Source: Onchocerca volvulus
Taxonomy: Eukaryota > Nematoda > Chromadorea > Rhabditida > Onchocercidae
Reading direction: 5' to 3'
DNA: 64,000 bases
NCBI GenBank assembly: GCA_000499405.2
Contig: HG738138.1
Span: forward strand, 2,964,368 to 3,028,367
The position numbers and the translations under genes are program-made. Below are positions 38,590-50,617 of this stretch, piece after piece (the first letter of the stretch is position 1; each line of letters opens with the position of its first letter). Under the pieces are notes generated by a model. The model was not told the DNA's origin, ran no database searches, and saw only the letters and a program-made list of their open reading frames with translations.

Positions 38590-41351
38590 ATGGGTAATTG
38601 CCGTTCGTCAGTGCAACATTTCTCGGAAGAAATTACAAATATTCAACATGAAACGGGCTGTTTGTTTTCCATTGAAATTTCAAAAAATTTTTAAAAAACT
38701 TCCCTCAAATAAGATGAAAACATTTTCCTTCATTGCTTTATTGCATTGAATATTTTTTACATACAAATCTGAATTGAATTTAATTTAAATAGTTTTAATT
38801 TTTCGTACTCATTCCTCAATTCTTCTGTCTTTTCCTAAATTGATTTCAGTTTCCTCCAATCATTCATATTTTGTTAAGTTTTGGAATTATCCTTAATATT
38901 ATTGACTTGGATTATGCATATTTCATCTTTTTAGACCGAGAATTTCTTGCCCAATTCATCAAATTAGGCGAAGAGAAGTTCTTTGCTCATTACTGTAAAT
39001 ATAGAAAAAAAATCTGCCTAAAAATGTATGCTGTAGCATATCATAATATAAAATGAAGTTTAGTCTTTCATATTATAATCATTTCAATATAATAGTTTAC
39101 ATTGAAACTGGTTATATTTGCTTTCAATTTTAATTAGATTAAACTTTGATCTGCAATTTTATCAAGTATATTTCATCATTAATAATTCTTTCAGATGAAT
39201 TTCTTATATATTCAAAAAAAAAATATTCATAAAAAACTATTCAAATATTCTTTTAAAATATAAAAGAAATATTCATGATTAATAAATCTTTCATGAAACT
39301 TGGACGAATGCACGTTTTTGTTTGATCTTTTGATTTTTATTTATAAAATTTTTGCAGTTAAACGACGTCAAATACTTCGACTATATTCGAGATTTTTATC
39401 GCTTGACAAAGAAGGTTAATTTTTACAATTTTATTAAATTTATATTAGTACTATTTCCAAAAATTTTTTTGCTAAAATTTCATCCGAAATGTGCTAAGTT
39501 TTTGAGATGCAACAATTTTATCCATCAATAGAATTGGTAGTTCGCTTCTTTTAGTTTGATTTACTAGAATTATTCAAATGGTTGCATTATAGGAATTTGA
39601 TTTATCGCATCTGATTTTTATCAATATTTAACTTTCTTATTGATTGTAGAGACTGATCTAGTGAAATTCAAGCGATGGAATAACAATCAATTCTTTCGGA
39701 TACTTGACAATAAGCGGAATAATAGAGTTGCTGTTAATCAGCCAATCGCTCTAGTAAACTAAATTTTAATAATAAAGCATTTGTGGCATATAGATCTGAA
39801 AAAATCATTACACCTTTTCATAATATTGACCTTTGTCCCTTTTTTTTTTTTGCTTTTTTATCATGCCGCACTGTAAATATTTTGGTTGATTGTAATAAAG
39901 AAAAATCCCAAAATTTTCGGTGAAAAAATCAAACATCGCTAAAAATTGTAGGAAAAGGATATATTGATCGCGATGATTTCTTCACAATCCCAGATCTTGT
40001 TGCAAACCCTCTTGGTGATAGGATTATTGATGCATTCTTTGCCGAAAAGTAAATTTTGAAATATCATGACATTATATAAATATATTTCTTAATAATGTTG
40101 ACATGAATAGCTTCTTATATATATTTTTTAATATCAATGCATTTTTTATCATTTAAATTTTAATGACATTTGCACAAGTTATCTAATATTTGAAGATTAA
40201 AATTTAATAAATATTTCATCATTTATGATCCGATCACATGGAAATTTTTTGCATTTGGATTTCTATTGTTCAGCATGGATTAATGCTTTTTTAACTTTTT
40301 TAATACTTTCAAAAATATGACTCACCATTCCGTAATATTATCCAGCTATTGCCAATACTGAATTTCGATAAAAAACGTGTATAGAATGGAGATTTTTGAA
40401 AGTCACAGCAAGAAGAAATCATTAGATTTTTTGAAGAAGAACTAAACTCAAATTTTAAATCTTTTTCTCCTTCAATAATGTTAATTTTAGGGAAGATTCT
40501 GACAAAACGTTAACATTCCATGAATTCATTCGTGTAATGGCGCATTTTAGGCCATGCTCTTTGGCAAACGATTGTGAAAAAAATGCAATTAATAGTCGCA
40601 TCGAAAAGTTAAAATGTATGCATCCATTCAAAGTTTCAAAAGTTGAAGTACAAAATGATCGAAAAAGCAATCTAAGAGACATTTTCATTTGCACATATGT
40701 TTGATCGTAATCAAATTTTAGTTGCATTTGCTATGTATGATTTAAATAAAAATGGATATATCACGAGAAATGAGTTTAAAGTGATCTTGATTATGATGAT
40801 CGGTTCAAACATAACGTCCAAACAGGTTCTTTTTCAGTATTTCTTAATCATCAGAAAAAAATTCTCAACCCAATGCAAAGTTTAACATGAATATTATTGC
40901 AGTAAAACCAATGAAAATTTTGGATGCTTACATAAGATTGTTTTGCATCTGAACTGCATTTTATAATCGGACCTTCTAAAGAACTTTAATTCAATTAAGA
41001 AAAAAAAAGAAAAGAAAAAACTGAACAGAAAAATGTCTAATTTTTTAGATTGAATCTATCACAGATCGAACAATTACTGAGGGTGACTATGAAAAGAATG
41101 GCAAAATATCGTTTGAAGGATTTACTCGAGTAAAAGAAATATTTTTTTAGCCTTTTCGGATTAGTTTGATGATTAGATGATGAACGCATGACAATTTTTT
41201 GAAGCGACAGATTTATCTCTCAAAAAAGAAAGAAAAGATAAACAATCCAATATTGGATTTTTGATGGGAAAAAAAAAAGATCATTTGTAAATTTCAGGCA
41301 ATGGAAAGCATAAATGTGGAACAACTAATGTCAATTCGATTCATGGATTAA
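38590..41351 (+). CDS. calcineurin B homologous protein (CHP1/PBO-1 family), EF-hand regulator of Na+/H+ exchangers
   Basis: Seven exons: 38590-38659, 39358-39414, 39952-40048, 40491-40615, 40722-40825, 41049-41129, 41298-41351; 195 aa, the same length as human CHP1. CHP proteins bind Na+/H+ exchangers at the membrane; the C. elegans relative PBO-1 is needed for proton signalling in the intestine. The start MGNCRSSV is an N-myristoylation signal with an adjacent Cys. The order then follows CHP1: RRQILRLYSRFLSLDKEGKG, NPLGDRIIDAFF, FHEFIRVMAHFRP, LKFAFAMYDLNKNGYITRNE, SITDRTITEGD and VEQLMSIRFMD. EF-hand 3 (residues 123-134) has a canonical loop with Asp1, Asn3, Asn5 and Glu12. EF-hand 4 (164-175) has Gly instead of Glu at position 12, with Glu at 11. 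The N-terminal EF-hands are degenerate, as in the family. Confidence 0.93.
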
Positions 41352-43047
41352 TCGATTCGTTTAAGAATGGGTAAATTTCTATTAAAAGAATATTGAAGTC
41401 TAGCATCTTATTTTATTCGAAAAGTTTGGAAGCAAAAAACAGAAATTATTAAAAATCGCAATAATTAAAAGCATACTTAATTTCCAAAGACTGGGAAAGA
41501 GTTTTTTCTTTATTTCATTATCTTATATTTATTTAAATTTATTCTTAAAAGGTAGAAAGCAAAAGCTCTTGTACGTCTTATTCATACATTTTATATTATT
41601 GCCACTAAAGTTAAGAATGTGTATGAAAAACAGAACATTATATTCAAAAATTTCAACGATCATAACGAAAAGCTGAAACGATTATAAATATACCTTTGAA
41701 CTGCAAAAGATTTCACAAAACCTATTCTTCCTAATTTTTGCCAGTACAACTTAATTAAACTTTCTCTAAGAAAAAGACTACTTGCATATTTCGAAAAATC
41801 AAATCCCAGTAACGTTGTCCATTATATTCATAATTTTTGTCCCACTAAAAGAGATACAGTAATCTCAAATATGAAGCAATCTAAGGAACGAATCGTATTC
41901 TCGAATAAAGAAGTAAAATTGAAAAGAAATTTGAAGGGTAGTGACAAATAACTGTGTCACTATTTTGATCTATTCATAAAGATCGGTTTTTTTTTTTTAT
42001 ATCGAAAGGATTTTCTTTTTTCCTTTCTATCAAAACAATTATTCTTCATTTTATTATTTCCAACAAGATTATGAACTGAACCTTCATTATGCAATTTTTT
42101 TACAATTGATGATTAAATCTTAATTGTTCATGTGATTAGAACTTTGTTAACCAAATCGGATAATTTAAACTATTAAATATGTGAGGAAAGTTCTTGAATA
42201 CCGAAAATTGATTATACGAAATTCATTCTGACAATTCTTGCTATATGACACTATACCATTAAGATCAAAGATTCCGCGCAAAGATATTTGTACATTAATT
42301 GGTCATTAAAATTCCATTTGAACACCCACTGAATTCAAGATCCAGGACTTCACAATTTAATCTCGATGAATGCTTGTGCATATTGTCTCGTTGTTATAGC
42401 TAGAACCTATAAAAATATGTCGCTCAAAAATAAATATGTAATTTTATATTCAACAATTGTTGCAACGGTAATTGATGAATATGAAATAATTATTCTTGAA
42501 ATTTGACTTTTTCAGAACTTATGAACATTCTGGACCTCTGCTATCTGGGCTCCACATCGGAAGTTACCCGGCACATGTCCAAAATTGATTTGCTCGATAG
42601 TGATTTCAAATGATTTTTCTTTTCTTGCTATGAAAGAAAAAAAAGGACTGATAAAGCATAGAGTATCAGTATGTTTAGGAAGAAAGGTAACGGAATAAAT
42701 CACACTTCGATGACAATCCATCAGCCCTTTAATAGAAAAGCTTTTTCCACTGCAGTTTCAGCGAATTTATCATTAAATGATAGTGAAGAATGAATAATTA
42801 TGTGTAATAATTGATTTAATTCAATTTAGTTCGATTTAATTCGATTAATTTGAATTGGAATAATAAGGTAAACGCAACTGAATCTATTAATTAACTAAAT
42901 CGACCCGAAATATTAAATTGACTTGATTCATATGTGATATACCATACTGTCATCTGTATCTATGTAAATAAAAATGTAAATGTTTGTAGTGGCTCTTCAC
43001 ACAATGTTGCATTTGAATAGCGCGCATGTTTTTATATAGATATGCCT

Positions 43048-43083
43048 ACTTTTTTACCTGTCACACCTATAACAGGTAAAAGT
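43048..43083. repeat. inverted repeat around TACCTGT/ACAGGTA upstream of parg
   Basis: TACCTGT (43055-43061) and ACAGGTA (43072-43078) are a perfect 7-bp inverted repeat with a 10-base spacer. The flanking T and A runs and the outer ACT/AGT lengthen the similarity. The arms contain CAGGTA E-box-like cores. Confidence 0.7.
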
Positions 43084-43190
43084 AAGTGAGCGGACTGGAT
43101 TTGTTTACACAACATTTCAAGTTCTTCACCGATTGATTTGAATTTTGATACATAGTTGCATTCGAATACGTGCGTGTTCAAGAACTTTCG

Positions 43191-43235
43191 GACTAGCTGG
43201 AGCTGTCATGCGAAGCGTGACGGCTCTAGCTAGTC
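43191..43235. repeat. 21-bp hairpin with a 3-base loop upstream of parg
   Basis: Arms 43191-43211 and 43215-43235 flank a GAA loop. They are complementary at 18 of 21 positions, and the other three form G:U pairs when the plus strand is read as RNA. A nearly perfect stem of this length is unlikely by chance. It lies about 370 bases before the parg start codon. Confidence 0.85.
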
Positions 43236-43593
43236 TAGTACAAAATAACACTTAAGAGTGGGGAAAAAAGAAACTTCCAAATTCTTCCGAAACTTTCATT
43301 TGATGGGCCAACGATGATGGATCATGAAATACAGTGTATTCTGTTTTAAGGCAAAAGTTCCTGCAAATATTTAGTGAAGTTTTCGATGAAAATGTTAAGA
43401 CTTTTGGAACTCGAGACAAGGGTTTTCATATATCGCCATCAAAGTTACGAGAGAATGAATACTACAACATCACGGACTTTCACGTGTGACCAATAAGAAT
43501 ATGTCCTTACGTTAAACAGACACGTAAACACGTACGTTGTCATACTTTTCATCTCTCACAGCTCCGACTGTGTAATCTCTGGGAATAATTTCC

Positions 43594-43595
43594 AG
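43594..43595 (+). other. candidate spliced-leader acceptor of parg
   Basis: AATTTCCAG ends 12 bases before the parg ATG, in line with a trans-splice acceptor. Confidence 0.45.
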
Positions 43596-43607
43596 GATAA
43601 CGAATCA

Positions 43608-46600
43608 ATGAACGATGAGCATATTGAAATAGAAGATTGTGTAATCGAGGAGAATAATACGCATAGCGTTGATTCATTGTGCCAGAAAGCTGTATTAAAA
43701 CGGCAGACAACATTAGATGCCTTTTTCTCAAATGAGCCAAATCGGAAGGTATTTATCAGTGATAAACTGATTCGTAGAAAGGTCAAGAATAATCGAAAGT
43801 CAATAACGATTACTCATTCAGGTAGATGGGTTATATCATTAGTACTGCAGTTGATAGAAACAATCGATAGCGCAACATACCGTGATATTTCTCAAAAATC
43901 TTTGAAGAGTCGTATTTGCATCTATTTGTATCACGATCATGGGATATATTGCACTGAATTGAATGAATTATATTATACTGAACGGGTGAGAATGCTCTGT
44001 GGTAATGGTTGATACCTTAGTGAATCAATGACCGAATAACAGATTTCAGTTATTTCAAAAAGTGAATTAAAATCGAGGAAATCTTTTGGATCCGTTGTTG
44101 AAGAAGTGCATCATGGCGGGAATGGAGAAGGAAGTAGCGATGACTGGGCTAGAATGAGTGGCGTCATGAAAAAAGTAGGTTTTTCTCTTTTTTTTTCACT
44201 ATTAAAAGTTTAGGATCTTCCCTTCCCGTATAAGTGTTGTATATAAGTGTTGCAAATGCATATATTCATTATAGTCCTTTCTTTTCTTTTCTTTCTTAAT
44301 CGCAATAATTTTTGTTGGACCCGCACTGAATTTCCTTCAAAAAAATCTTTAAAAAAATATATAAAAGCTAATTATACCATGTCTTTTTCTGCTTTCACAG
44401 ATTTTCGTTTTTAATCCAAAAAATTTCAGAAACAATTCGGGTCATCGGTTTGTGAAGTATTATTTTTTCTTTTCTGAATTAAACCTTTGAAAACTGAGGG
44501 AAGCATTTTTTTTTCTTTTTTTTTTTTGCAGGCAAAGATGAAAGCTGAAAGAACCACTCTGGATAAATATGTTGGAATTGATCCACATTCCACGCATGGC
44601 GCTTCAAGCAGAAAAGTAATGGAGATTTATTTGTATATATAAAGTATGTGTGTATGGTTATCTGAAAGATACAGATTCCGATTTGTAGTATTTTGAAGAA
44701 AACATTACAGTTGGCTGTCAAGTCGATGCGCTGTTACGAGGATATGTATCCTGATTTGAACAACAGGAATATTTCCGATGTGGTATTAGTATCGATAAAT
44801 TCAATATCTTCTGAAACTTCTCCTAAACCATATCCTGTTGTCTGCACTGATCCAACATATGGGTGGAATTTCGGGAAAAAGTAAGCTGTATTTATTAGAG
44901 AATCAGATCTTGGGAGATCTTTGCTGTAGCACTGACAGTCAGTTCGGCAGAAACCGAAAATTGTCGTATTTCGAGTCGATATTTCCATATTTTAATATTA
45001 TTTGCTCGATTTCAGATATGTTCGTTTACCATATTCTATATGTAATATGATTAATGGAACTGCACGATATGATATTATACAGACGGCAATTTCGAAACTT
45101 CTGGAACCGCTCAAGACGTATAAGCAAATTGAGGTTCCTTTCACAGATTGGTTTCCATGTTTATGTTGGGTAGTATAATCTTTAAATATTAATTTCTTTT
45201 CGACAGGAATGTATCAAGAGTTATTCACGTACAACAAGTTTCGCTGCACTTGGACAACTTTTCGAAACAGTTCTGAATGAAACATTACGTGTGGAATATC
45301 TCACCATCGTAGTACCTTTCATGGCAAAATTAGCTTTGCAAAGTCCGAATCTGATAACTCAAGTAATTCATTTACGTTTGCTACTGCCGTTCTGTGAAAG
45401 TTATACTAGTTTTAAATTTCACAGTATTTTAATAATAACTATATATATATATTAGTATTTCAGTATTTTATTATGTTATACTATAAATTCTAAGACATTA
45501 GAAAGTTTTTATTTATATTTCTTTATATTTGCACAATGGGTAGTTTAATCAGCAGTTATCTTCATTTTACATTTAACAATTACAGTTTTGTATTTGTACC
45601 TACGAGGATAGTTAATTTCGAGAGAAAAAATCACAAAGAAATGACGGAAAAGAGAGCATAAGTTAAGTAAATCATTGTTGACATGTTTTATTGTTTGCTT
45701 GATGACTTTTTTGTTCTAGTCAATACCGATATTGCGGCGTGGAAATTTTGGATCGGTAACAATAAGTCAACATCAAGCAGCATCACTACTTGCTCACGCA
45801 TTCTTTTGCACTTTTCCAAATCGTAATATTGTCAGCAACGAATTGCCATCGGTTAATTTCTGCCGTTTGTTCAGTTTGCGTTCTGCAAATGTGGTAGAAA
45901 AACTACGATGCTTAATGCATTATTTCCATATGATTTCGAAGAAAAGTAATTATTATTTTCCTCATTTTTCTCCGAAAAATTTTTAAGTTATCGACGACAA
46001 AGAAAATTGCTTTTGAAGTTGGAAAAAAATTATGAGTTCGTGCAGAAGTGTAGAAAAACAAACTTTACAAAAACTGTTTACAGTGCCGACAGGACTGTTG
46101 ACGATTCGCCGACAGAATGGTTCGGCACCAAACTGGTCTTCCGTGCATTTACCCTTATCAGAGCTTTATGTTAGTCATACGGGTACGATAGAAAACGATG
46201 GTCATGGCATGTTACAAGTGGATTTTGCCAATGAATTTATCGGAGGAGGAGTATTGAGCAGTGGCTGTGTTCAAGTAAGTTATGGAACAGCTATCTAATG
46301 TCAGAATTACTCTTATTTTTTATTTATTCTAAAGCTTGTTGAAAATATCATTTGATAGGAAGAAATCAGATTTCTTATTTGCCCGGAAATGATTGTATCG
46401 ATGATTTTGTGCGAAAGGATGCATCATAATGAAGCAATCGTTATTTGTGGTGCGGAACAGTTTTCCGATTATGACGGTTATGGTTCATCGTTTCGTTGGC
46501 GTCCAATGAAGAAGATGCATTCATTCCCAAGGTTTTCTTTTTTTTCCTGAGATTTTATGAGAATTCTTTCTTTGTCGTTTAACATTATTTCAGTAGTATA

Positions 46601-47750
46601 TTATTTTTGTTTTTTGGTTCCTCATGAATTGAAATTCATGGAAATGTTTGTAATTTTTATAATTATCTATAGACATGGATAAACGAAAGAAGTTGGTGTA
46701 AACATTCTAGGCTTCTTTAAAAGAAGTAGAAATAGTGATTGCAAAGATTTATTTATGAGAAGGTTCCTATTCATGAATGATGAGATGTTTCTGTTTACGT
46801 ACCACACGAAGCTTATTTTCAGGGATCGCTTTAATAGGCTGTGTTGTGAATTGGTGGCAATTGATGCTCTGCCATTTTCTAATAAACATGAACAATTTAA
46901 TATCGATTTAATAGATCGCGAATTGCTCAAGGTATAGGTATTAAATTATATAGATGATTTCCTTTTTAATTTTTATAAAGATTTACAGAAATAGAATTTC
47001 CAGGCTTACGTTGGTTTTGCTGTAAATAATGGAACGATGAAGCCAGTTGCTACTGGCAATTGGGGTTGTGGTGTATTCGGGGGCGACTTGCACTTGAAAA
47101 GTAATTTTTTGTCAGTCCGTTACGATAGCCAATCTTTCTGTCAATGTTACATATTTATTCGACTTCTAATTAGCTTAATAAATATTTAGGTTTGATCCAA
47201 CTTATGGCATCGTCTGCTCAGAAAAGATGTCTTTATTACTTTACATTTGGAGATCGGAAGTTTGCAGAAAACTTCAATGAAATTTACAAGATACTAGTCC
47301 AGTCTGGTGTTACAGTTGGTATGTTTGAAAATTGTCATGGAAAACCGCCAGGCCATTTAATAGCTTAATATAGCTTATTTTCTCTGATAATGGTGCATCA
47401 AATCTTGACACGTTCAGGCATCTCAGAGTTGTTTCTCGTTATCTCAGCTCATTCACTTTAATATCATTTAGGTTTTCGGATCACGAAATTTTGTGTCTGG
47501 ATCTTCTGGGAGTAATTTCTATCGAACTTCAACACTGCCAGATTGTTAATACTTTTCTCTCGCCTTAAGGCGATTATATTGTGTTATGCTAAGTCGTAAA
47601 GTCGCATAAAAAAACTGCTGAAAAAGACTACTTTCAGGACAGCTGTATGATATAATAAAAGACTATTGCTCTGAATATGACGAGAATAGTTCTCCGCTGT
47701 TGTTCGAATATATCTCCTGGAAAATAAAGGGAAGTATAGCGTTTCCGTAG
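43608..47750 (+). CDS. poly(ADP-ribose) glycohydrolase (PARG) with N-terminal PIP box
   Basis: Thirteen exons: 43608-43821, 44050-44174, 44532-44615, 44711-44880, 45016-45133, 45207-45362, 45720-45945, 46084-46274, 46359-46531, 46823-46931, 47004-47100, 47190-47318, 47638-47750; 634 aa. PARG removes poly(ADP-ribose) chains made by PARPs during DNA repair and replication stress. The catalytic macrodomain covers about residues 290-600. It has SITISQHQAASLLAHAFFCT-like sequence, GMLQVDFANEFIGGG with the GGG signature at 418-420, the catalytic QEE at 428-430 (split between exons 8 and 9), VICGAEQFSDYDGYG, and ATGNWGCGVFGGD with LYYFTFGD. The N-terminal region is low in conservation, but residues 33-40 read QTTLDAFF, a canonical PCNA-binding PIP box. 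A weaker RTTLDKYV follows at 120-127. C. elegans has two PARGs (pme-3 and pme-4); I cannot say which this matches. Exons 1-4 rest on frame and splice signals alone and are less certain than the catalytic part. Confidence 0.9.
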
Positions 47751-48594
47751 TAGATACTACCTGACGTCAGGTAGTTGCTTATCTCGGATGTTGGGCAGTT
47801 TGTCATTTAGATATATATTAAAGATGTATATTACTTGTGGACTTTCACATAACATAATTATCGCTATGATCGAACAAATACTACTCTAAAAGACTATTTC
47901 CAAACACTGTCTGCTGGAAAAACAATAATCTTTTGGATCCTTATGGATCATTACCTTCTAGAAAATGAGAAACATATCTATCTTTGTGCATTTCTTAAAG
48001 CAGCCATCAATAACTGCTTCCATTAAAAGGCAAGTTTTTACTAAGATTTCATTTTTATGAAGATGTAGGCAAATATTTCGCTTACATTATATTTCTTACA
48101 TTGAATCTTCTTTCTAAATACATCATACATACAATGTTATTTTTCACAAAGAAATTTACTGCATATGAATATTTCGCTAGTAAAGATTCACAGTTTATTA
48201 GGAGTTCGAAACTTGTCGATATAAAATGCAATTAATGTCTAATATCATTATGTAAAATACTTCATTCTTAATTTCTCTTGCACTTGTAAACCGTTTGAAT
48301 TAAGGTAATAAAATTAGACTAGTGGAAAACTCTTTTGCGTAGTAGAATGATTTGTAATTTAATCGACATTATCCATCAACCTTTTTTTCAAGTTTCCTAG
48401 TTTTCCCATATTTTTTTTATGGATATAAAATTCAGCAATACTGCAAAACATTCCGATTAAAACATTCTACAATATGGAAACTACTGATTAATATCATTAA
48501 TCACCTGAATTCACAGATACTCGAGAAAAAATGATTAAAGCATTAAAAAAGTTATCCACAAAAATCCATCAAACGACGGTTTAATTTGGAGTCA
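47751..48594. other. intergenic region between convergent parg and ogdh
   Basis: 844 bases that should hold both 3' UTRs. Apart from the palindrome near the left end, nothing is recognised. Confidence 0.75.
47756..47775. repeat. 20-bp perfect palindrome centred on a CRE core (TGACGTCA)
   Basis: Starting five bases after the parg stop codon, 20 bases read the same on both strands; the centre, 47762-47769, is TGACGTCA. As DNA it is a consensus bZIP/CREB site. As RNA it could form an 8-bp stem with a 4-base loop in the parg 3' UTR. Confidence 0.85.
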
Positions 48595-50569
48595 TTATCC
48601 AGATATGAATTCGTCGAGATCAGCTTTTCGAGCATTCAGGGCGTCTGCTATAAAACTTTTCAGCTCGACGTAGTGAGTGTATTTATTACCTGTTGCTGGT
48701 GATGCCGATGGCTTTCGACCAGCATACTTAAGCAATCTTCCCTGTCTGAAATCCCCAAAACTCTTATAAATTGATCTATAAAACAGAGCAATCTCCTCAA
48801 TTGAGGAGAATAAAATATCGGTATTTGTTCAAAAATCATTCCCAGAATGAAGAGGGCGACGCGTGAATACCATTCCCAAAATTTAAAAGAATTAACATAC
48901 TTTGCCAGAAGTGTTTTAAGTCTTGGGTGCACGAATCCCCATGCACCCATATTTTTGTGTTCCTCTTGTGTCCAAATAAGTTCTGCTTTGTCATATTTGA
49001 GGCACTCCTTCTCAATTAAGTCGTATGGAAAAGGAGAGATTTGTTCAACACGACATATCGCTACCCGTGAGTCTAAATTCAGATGTTTCCTTGCAGATAC
49101 CAAGTCGTAATAAACTTTACCTGAAATAAATAAAATTACTATTAGTAGCAGGTGCAATAAAGCTAGGAAGTTAAGCCGCGAAAGCTTCCAAAAGGAAGAG
49201 AAAATGAAAGCGAAACGGAATAAAGACAGGAAAATAATAAAATCACACCTGTGCAGAAAACCAAGCGCTCCACCCCATCTGGATTTTGACTAGCACTTCC
49301 GTTTTCTGGAATAACTCTGCAGAATTTAGTGCCAGGCAAGAAATCTTCAATGGGGGAACGTGCTAATGGATGACGAAGAAGCGATTTCGGTGACATAATG
49401 ATAAGTGGTTTCCTATAAAAAGTTCTTGCAAATCACTTGAGAATATTCATCACAGAGAAATAATATCACCAATTCAAAGAATTACCTGAAAGGCATCGCT
49501 ACTTGTCGTCTCAAAAGATGACAAAAATTGGAAGGTGTTGTGCAATGTACGACAATCCAGTTTGTGTCATATAACTGCTGCGCTTCGAAAGTAGGCCCAA
49601 AAGCAGTATGCTGAAATCAAACTATGAAAAGCTACTTTACTTTGACTGTTCTTTTGCAATGACCTTTCCTGCCTCAAAGATTAATATTTCTTGCACTAGA
49701 AGTTTACCTCAACATTGATTTCGTCATCTTCATTAGACATTTGCAAAAAACGTTCCAAACGTGCACTGCTATGTTCAGGACCCATTCCTTCATAGCCATG
49801 TGGTAGTGCCATCACTAGTCCAGACTGCCGAATCCATTTTGATTGACCTTTAAATAATAACGGGCTATTTACATATTAGAGTATAAAGTACCGATTTGTG
49901 AGTGCAGTAATTCACATTTAGAAGGAATAAATAAATGTAAGAATACCTGAAGACAAGAACTGATCAATAATACACTGAGCATTGTTTGCGAAATCTCCAA
50001 ATTGTGCTTCCCATATAACTAGCGAATTCGGATCCACCATTGAATAACCGAGTTCAAAACCGAGGATTGCATATTCCGAAAGTGATGAATTAGAAACGCT
50101 ATATTCAGCTTGCTGAAATGTACAACAGATTACTATATTGGCTATAAGCTGAAGTTTCAAACTATAAAGGTCCCATATTTATATCTATGTGTTGCACTCG
50201 CTTAATAGTGACTTTTTTGTTAGATGTCTATCAGTTTTGATAGCAAAAAGATTTTTTAATATCCTGAAGAAGTTCATCTCCGCAAAAACAAAATATTAGG
50301 TTAGCAATGTTCACAACCGACAATTATTTTTTAACGAAAGAATCTTGAATTTGTTTTTATATTAGCGATGATAACTAAAATCAAAAGAAATGGAAGCACT
50401 TTATCAGAGAGATTGTCCAGTGGATTATACGTTTTTTGATCCACTTTTTGATCATGCAACACATGATGCCGGTGTGAAAATGTCCCTCTTTCCACATCTT
50501 GTCCCGATAATCGAACATGAATTCCTGAAATTTCAAAAGATTAAAGCTTGCAGTATTTCTTCATATATA

Positions 50570-50617
<48 letters not shown>

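Larger units (their letters stand above)
41352..43607. other. intergenic region between the CHP1-like gene and parg
   Basis: About 2.25 kb between two plus-strand genes. The left part should be the CHP1-like 3' UTR; an AATAAA occurs at about 41904. The right part, 43040-43600, is less AT-rich and carries two inverted repeats that may belong to the parg promoter or 5' leader. No gene seen. Confidence 0.65.

Noticed and set aside
38871..39056. 61-codon plus-strand ORF in the first intron of the CHP1-like gene
   Set aside because: The flanking exons join in frame without it and give exactly the family length of 195 aa.
42790..42860. Degenerate TTCGATTTAAT-like repeats
   Set aside because: Low-complexity AT sequence without a fixed period.
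43822..44012. Continuation of the parg exon 1 frame for about 62 codons past the donor
   Set aside because: It ends in a stop. Using the GTAGAT donor links in phase to an exon that continues to the catalytic domain. It is possible as a retained-intron truncated form only.
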